A stretch of DNA of 64,000 nucleotides from the NCBI RefSeq assembly GCF_006874625.1, contig NZ_CP030034.1, forward strand, positions 3,224,001 through 3,288,000. Direction: 5' to 3'. How positions within the stretch are numbered: the stretch's first letter is position 1; each line of letters begins with the position of its first letter. Positions 61,148-64,000 of the stretch are shown here, one piece after another. Both the position numbers and the translations under genes were made by a program. This DNA is from Bdellovibrio sp. NC01. GTDB lineage: Bacteria > Bdellovibrionota > Bdellovibrionia > Bdellovibrionales > Bdellovibrionaceae. Below the pieces are notes generated by a model, which saw nothing but the letters and a program-made list of their open reading frames with translations, did no database searches and had not been told where the DNA came from.

Positions 61148-63235
61148 ATGAACAAATTTCTTCTGATTCCACTGTGTTTTCTAGGAGTTTCCTGCATGCA
61201 CCAATTTCCACAAGACCATCCTCATCCTGACAAGAATCCACACCGGTTAGAGAAACACGGCGACGTTCGTCAAGACGATTACTACTGGCTGAAAGAGCGC
61301 GAAAATCCAAAGGTCATCTCATATCTGAAAGCTGAAAACGATTACACCGATCGTGTTATGGCACCCGTCAAAGATTTAGAAGCGAAACTGTTCACAGAAT
61401 TAAAGTCACGAGTCAAAGAGGATGAGTCTTCAGTTCCCGTGCGCAGCCATGGGTACTATTACTATGGCCGTTACGAAGTGGGCCAACAGTATCCCCTGTA
61501 TGCACGTAAAAAAGGTTCTTTAGAAGCCGCAGAAGAAATGCTTTTAAATGTGCCAGAGCTTGCAAAAGGTCACAGCTTCTATCAAAGCACGGGTCCGATG
61601 ATGAGTCCGAATCAGAACATCATGGCTTATGCCGTGGATACTGTCGGTCGCCGCTTTTTCACTCTGTATTTCAAAGATTTGAAGACAGGAAAAATGCTTC
61701 CCGACAAAATTGAAGATATCAGTCCAAACTTGGTATGGGCTGCCGATAATGAAACGGTATTCTATACACAACAACATCCAGAAACTTTGCGAACGGAAAA
61801 AGTATTTCGCTATAGTTTAAAAACGCACAAATCTGAAGAAGTGTATTTTGAAAAGGACGAAACTTATTCAGTTCACGTCTATAAATCATTGTCAGAAAAA
61901 TTCATCTATATTGCTTCGTACAGTACTTTGACAACGGAGGTGCAGTACCTCGCAACTGACAAACCCTTTGATAAATTCAAAGTCTTCTCTAAGCGCAAAC
62001 GTGGTCACGAATATTCGGTCAGCGATGGTGACAATGCCTTTTACATCGTCACAAACAGCAATGCCAAAAATTTCCGTTTAATGACGACAGATCTTGCACA
62101 CACTGACAGTAAATACTGGAAAGAAGTGATACCTCATCGTGACGATACCTATCTGCAAGATGTGACCGTCTTTAAAAAATATTTGATCCTGGATGAACGC
62201 AAGAATGGACTGACGCAAATCCATGTGACCGATCGCCATGGCAATAATTCTTATTATATCCCATTTGCCGATCAAAGCTTCATGGCTGGCGTCGGTGATA
62301 ATCGCGAATACGATAGCGAGACGCTACGTTTCGAGTATGAATCAATGCGTTTACCACCGTCGGTATTTGATATTAATTTGGTCACTCATAAACAAGAGCT
62401 TAAAAAAACGCACGAAGTTCCGAACTATAATCCCGAGCACTATCGTACCGAGCGAATCTTCATCACAGCTCGCGACGGTGTGAAAGTTCCGGTGTCGCTC
62501 ATCATGCGCAAAGACTTTCATAAAGACGGTACCGCACCCCTGTTGATTTATGGTTATGGTTCTTATGGCGCGAACATGGACCCATGGTTTAGCTCAGATG
62601 TCTTCAGCCTTGTAGATCGCGGTTTTGTTTTTGCTCGCGCGCATATTCGTGGCGGTTCTGAAATGGGTCGTGACTGGTACGACACTGGCAGAACCTTACA
62701 TAAGAAAAACACGTTCTTTGATTTTATCGACACAACGGATGCGCTGGTGAAAGAACGTTATGCGAATCCCAAAAAGCTTTATGCCATGGGTGGCAGTGCA
62801 GGCGGTTTGTTGATGGGTGCGGTTATGAATCTTCGTCCCGATCTTTATCATGGCGTGGTCGCACAAGTGCCCTTCGTTGATGTCATCACAACGATGCTTG
62901 ACGACTCTATTCCGCTGACAACGGGTGAATACGATGAATGGGGTAATCCGAATGAAAAGATGTATTACGATTACATCAAAACGTATTCGCCTTACGATAA
63001 CGTGGTCGATGCAAAATATCCGAATGTGCTAGTGACGACGGGCTTACACGATTCCCAAGTGCAATACTGGGAGCCCGCGAAATGGGTACCGAAGTTACGT
63101 GAACACAATAAGGGCAACAGCGTGATTCTGCTAAAAACCGATATGGATGCAGGACATGGTGGAGCTTCGGGACGCTTTGATCAGTTAAAAGAAACCGCAA
63201 CCGAATATGCTTTCATCTTGATGCTTGAGAAATAA
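61148..63235 (+). CDS. S9A-family oligopeptidase (oligopeptidase B type), lipoprotein
   Basis: A 695-residue serine peptidase. MNKFLLIPLCFLGVSC is a lipoprotein signal with lipobox GVSC, so it is membrane-anchored, whereas most oligopeptidases B are cytosolic. An N-terminal beta-propeller (residues about 60-400) precedes the hydrolase domain: GGSAGGLLMG (catalytic Ser near 545), Asp in TGLHDSQVQYWEP and His in DAGHGGASGRF. The enzyme cuts short peptides, often after basic residues. It may degrade peptides at the envelope. Confidence 0.88.
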   Translation: MNKFLLIPLCFLGVSCMHQFPQDHPHPDKNPHRLEKHGDVRQDDYYWLKERENPKVISYLKAENDYTDRVMAPVKDLEAKLFTELKSRVKEDESSVPVRSHGYYYYGRYEVGQQYPLYARKKGSLEAAEEMLLNVPELAKGHSFYQSTGPMMSPNQNIMAYAVDTVGRRFFTLYFKDLKTGKMLPDKIEDISPNLVWAADNETVFYTQQHPETLRTEKVFRYSLKTHKSEEVYFEKDETYSVHVYKSLSEKFIYIASYSTLTTEVQYLATDKPFDKFKVFSKRKRGHEYSVSDGDNAFYIVTNSNAKNFRLMTTDLAHTDSKYWKEVIPHRDDTYLQDVTVFKKYLILDERKNGLTQIHVTDRHGNNSYYIPFADQSFMAGVGDNREYDSETLRFEYESMRLPPSVFDINLVTHKQELKKTHEVPNYNPEHYRTERIFITARDGVKVPVSLIMRKDFHKDGTAPLLIYGYGSYGANMDPWFSSDVFSLVDRGFVFARAHIRGGSEMGRDWYDTGRTLHKKNTFFDFIDTTDALVKERYANPKKLYAMGGSAGGLLMGAVMNLRPDLYHGVVAQVPFVDVITTMLDDSIPLTTGEYDEWGNPNEKMYYDYIKTYSPYDNVVDAKYPNVLVTTGLHDSQVQYWEPAKWVPKLREHNKGNSVILLKTDMDAGHGGASGRFDQLKETATEYAFILMLEK

Positions 63236-63271
63236 AAAAAGCCCTCTTCCGACAAAGAAGAGGGCTTTTTT
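63234..63271. terminator. Bidirectional terminator, S9 peptidase / aconitase
   Basis: GCCCTCTTC (63241-63249) pairs with GAAGAGGGC (63257-63265), flanked by A-run and T-run between convergent genes. Confidence 0.92.
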
Positions 63272-63288
63272 CTTTTTGAACAGTTTGA

Positions 63289-64000
63289 TTACATCAATTT
63301 GCGCAATACGTACTGAAGGATGCCACCGTTTTTGTAGTATTCCAACTCAACGGCTGTATCGATACGTGATCTTGCTTTGATTGTCTCTTTAGAGCCATTC
63401 GCACGAGTCACCACGACATTCAATTCTTCTTGCGGCTTCATTGTTTCAACACCTTGGATGTCGAAAGTTTCAGTGCCGTCGAAGTGCAAAGATTTTCTGT
63501 CTTGGCCGCCAGTGAATTGCAGCGGCAACACACCCATACCGACTAAGTTCGAACGATGGATACGTTCAAAACTTTCAGCCAATACGGCTTTCACGCCCAA
63601 TAGATTTGTACCTTTAGCTGCCCAGTCACGAGAAGAACCCGTGCCGTACTCTTTCCCTGCGATAACCACAAGCGGAGTATGATCTGCCTTGTACTTCATT
63701 GCAGCATCATAGATCGACATCGTCTCACCCGTTGGCGCATATTTCGTATTGCCACCTTCAGCACCACCCAACATTTCATTCTTAATACGGATGTTAGCGA
63801 AAGTACCACGCACCATCACTTCATCGTTACCACGGCGTGAACCGTACGAGTTGAAATCAATCGGTTGCACACCTTTTGAAATCAAGAAACGACCTGCAGG
63901 AGAATCTTTTTTAATACTGCCCGCTGGAGAGATATGGTCTGTCGTGATTGAATCGCCAAGAACCGCAAGAACTCTTGCGCCATTGATACCTTTCAATGCG
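63289..64000 (-). CDS. acnA: Aconitate hydratase, C-terminal part (cut by window edge)
   Basis: About 235 residues of the C-terminal swivel domain of aconitase, which isomerises citrate and isocitrate. The motifs [33 protein letters not shown] and [16 protein letters not shown] are typical of the AcnA/IRP type; the last has the active-site Ser. The frame is open at the window end, so the iron-sulfur domains lie beyond it. Confidence 0.93.
   Translation of the reverse strand, partial: ALKGINGARVLAVLGDSITTDHISPAGSIKKDSPAGRFLISKGVQPIDFNSYGSRRGNDEVMVRGTFANIRIKNEMLGGAEGGNTKYAPTGETMSIYDAAMKYKADHTPLVVIAGKEYGTGSSRDWAAKGTNLLGVKAVLAESFERIHRSNLVGMGVLPLQFTGGQDRKSLHFDGTETFDIQGVETMKPQEELNVVVTRANGSKETIKARSRIDTAVELEYYKNGGILQYVLRKLM

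Noticed and set aside
1-64000. tRNA genes, insertion sequences or prophage
   Set aside because: No tRNA-like arms, transposases, integrases or terminal inverted repeats were recognised by reading; a dedicated scan was not possible.

Overview
The window is a compact chromosomal segment of a Gram-negative bacterium that most resembles a predatory Bdellovibrio relative (Bdellovibrionota). This is inferred from the gene mix: many lipoproteins and outer-membrane barrels, a HRDMSPQN-type Ser/Thr kinase with a PEGA tail, AddAB rather than RecBCD, Mla/MCE lipid transport, large secreted or lipidated proteases, and sigma-54-like and FliA-like promoters. No species is claimed. I see no tRNA or rRNA gene, insertion sequence, prophage or CRISPR array. 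Genes at both edges are cut: a CheX-type phosphatase on the left and aconitase on the right.

Layout. 1-3.5 kb: CheX end, then a minus-strand phosphonate-type ABC importer (phnD-phnC-phnE) with a hotdog thioesterase. 3.6-7.6 kb: HAD hydrolase, RsmI-like methyltransferase and HrpB helicase on the plus strand. 7.6-9.4 kb: rpsD with a small acidic protein, a small secreted protein, and an unlisted 37-residue basic protein. 9.4-21.7 kb: a very tight minus-strand array, probably one operon: histidine kinase, degenerate GGDEF protein, alr, mlaE, mlaF, an MCE protein with a beta-rich C-terminal domain, a GYF-like/TPR protein, a lipoprotein, YhaM-like nuclease, cysE and an Mpo1-like protein. 21.8-29.1 kb: nadB, lipase-like hydrolase, lipoprotein, solute-binding protein, SDR, an RNase HI with a C-terminal viroplasmin-like module, then a barrel plus a periplasmic NIF/HAD phosphatase behind a sigma-54-type promoter. 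29.3-34.4 kb: a 1690-residue metzincin lipoprotein. 34.4-45.7 kb: addA and addB at the distal end of an operon that begins with FadL/PorV-like barrel, lipoprotein, barrel; a paralogous lipoprotein diverges from it and a third barrel lies next to that. 45.7-52.8 kb: small barrel, coaE, Ser/Thr kinase, long-chain acyl-CoA ligase, barrel, AMIN-like protein, cysteine-rich lipoprotein. 53-64 kb: M3 oligopeptidase-nadK-recN, an NmrA-like reductase, cydAB, a lipoprotein S9 peptidase and aconitase.

How they work together. Envelope biology dominates: lipid transport (Mla/MCE), fatty-acid-type barrels, acyl-CoA ligase, thioesterase and lipase-like hydrolase could together handle lipids taken from prey or environment (inference). 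The most unusual candidates are the MCE-barrel fusion operon, the paired FadL-like barrels and paralogous lipoproteins with FliA-like promoters, the giant metzincin lipoprotein, the permuted RNase HI, a terminator whose stem contains the next gene's ribosome-binding site, and several genes that look leaderless.
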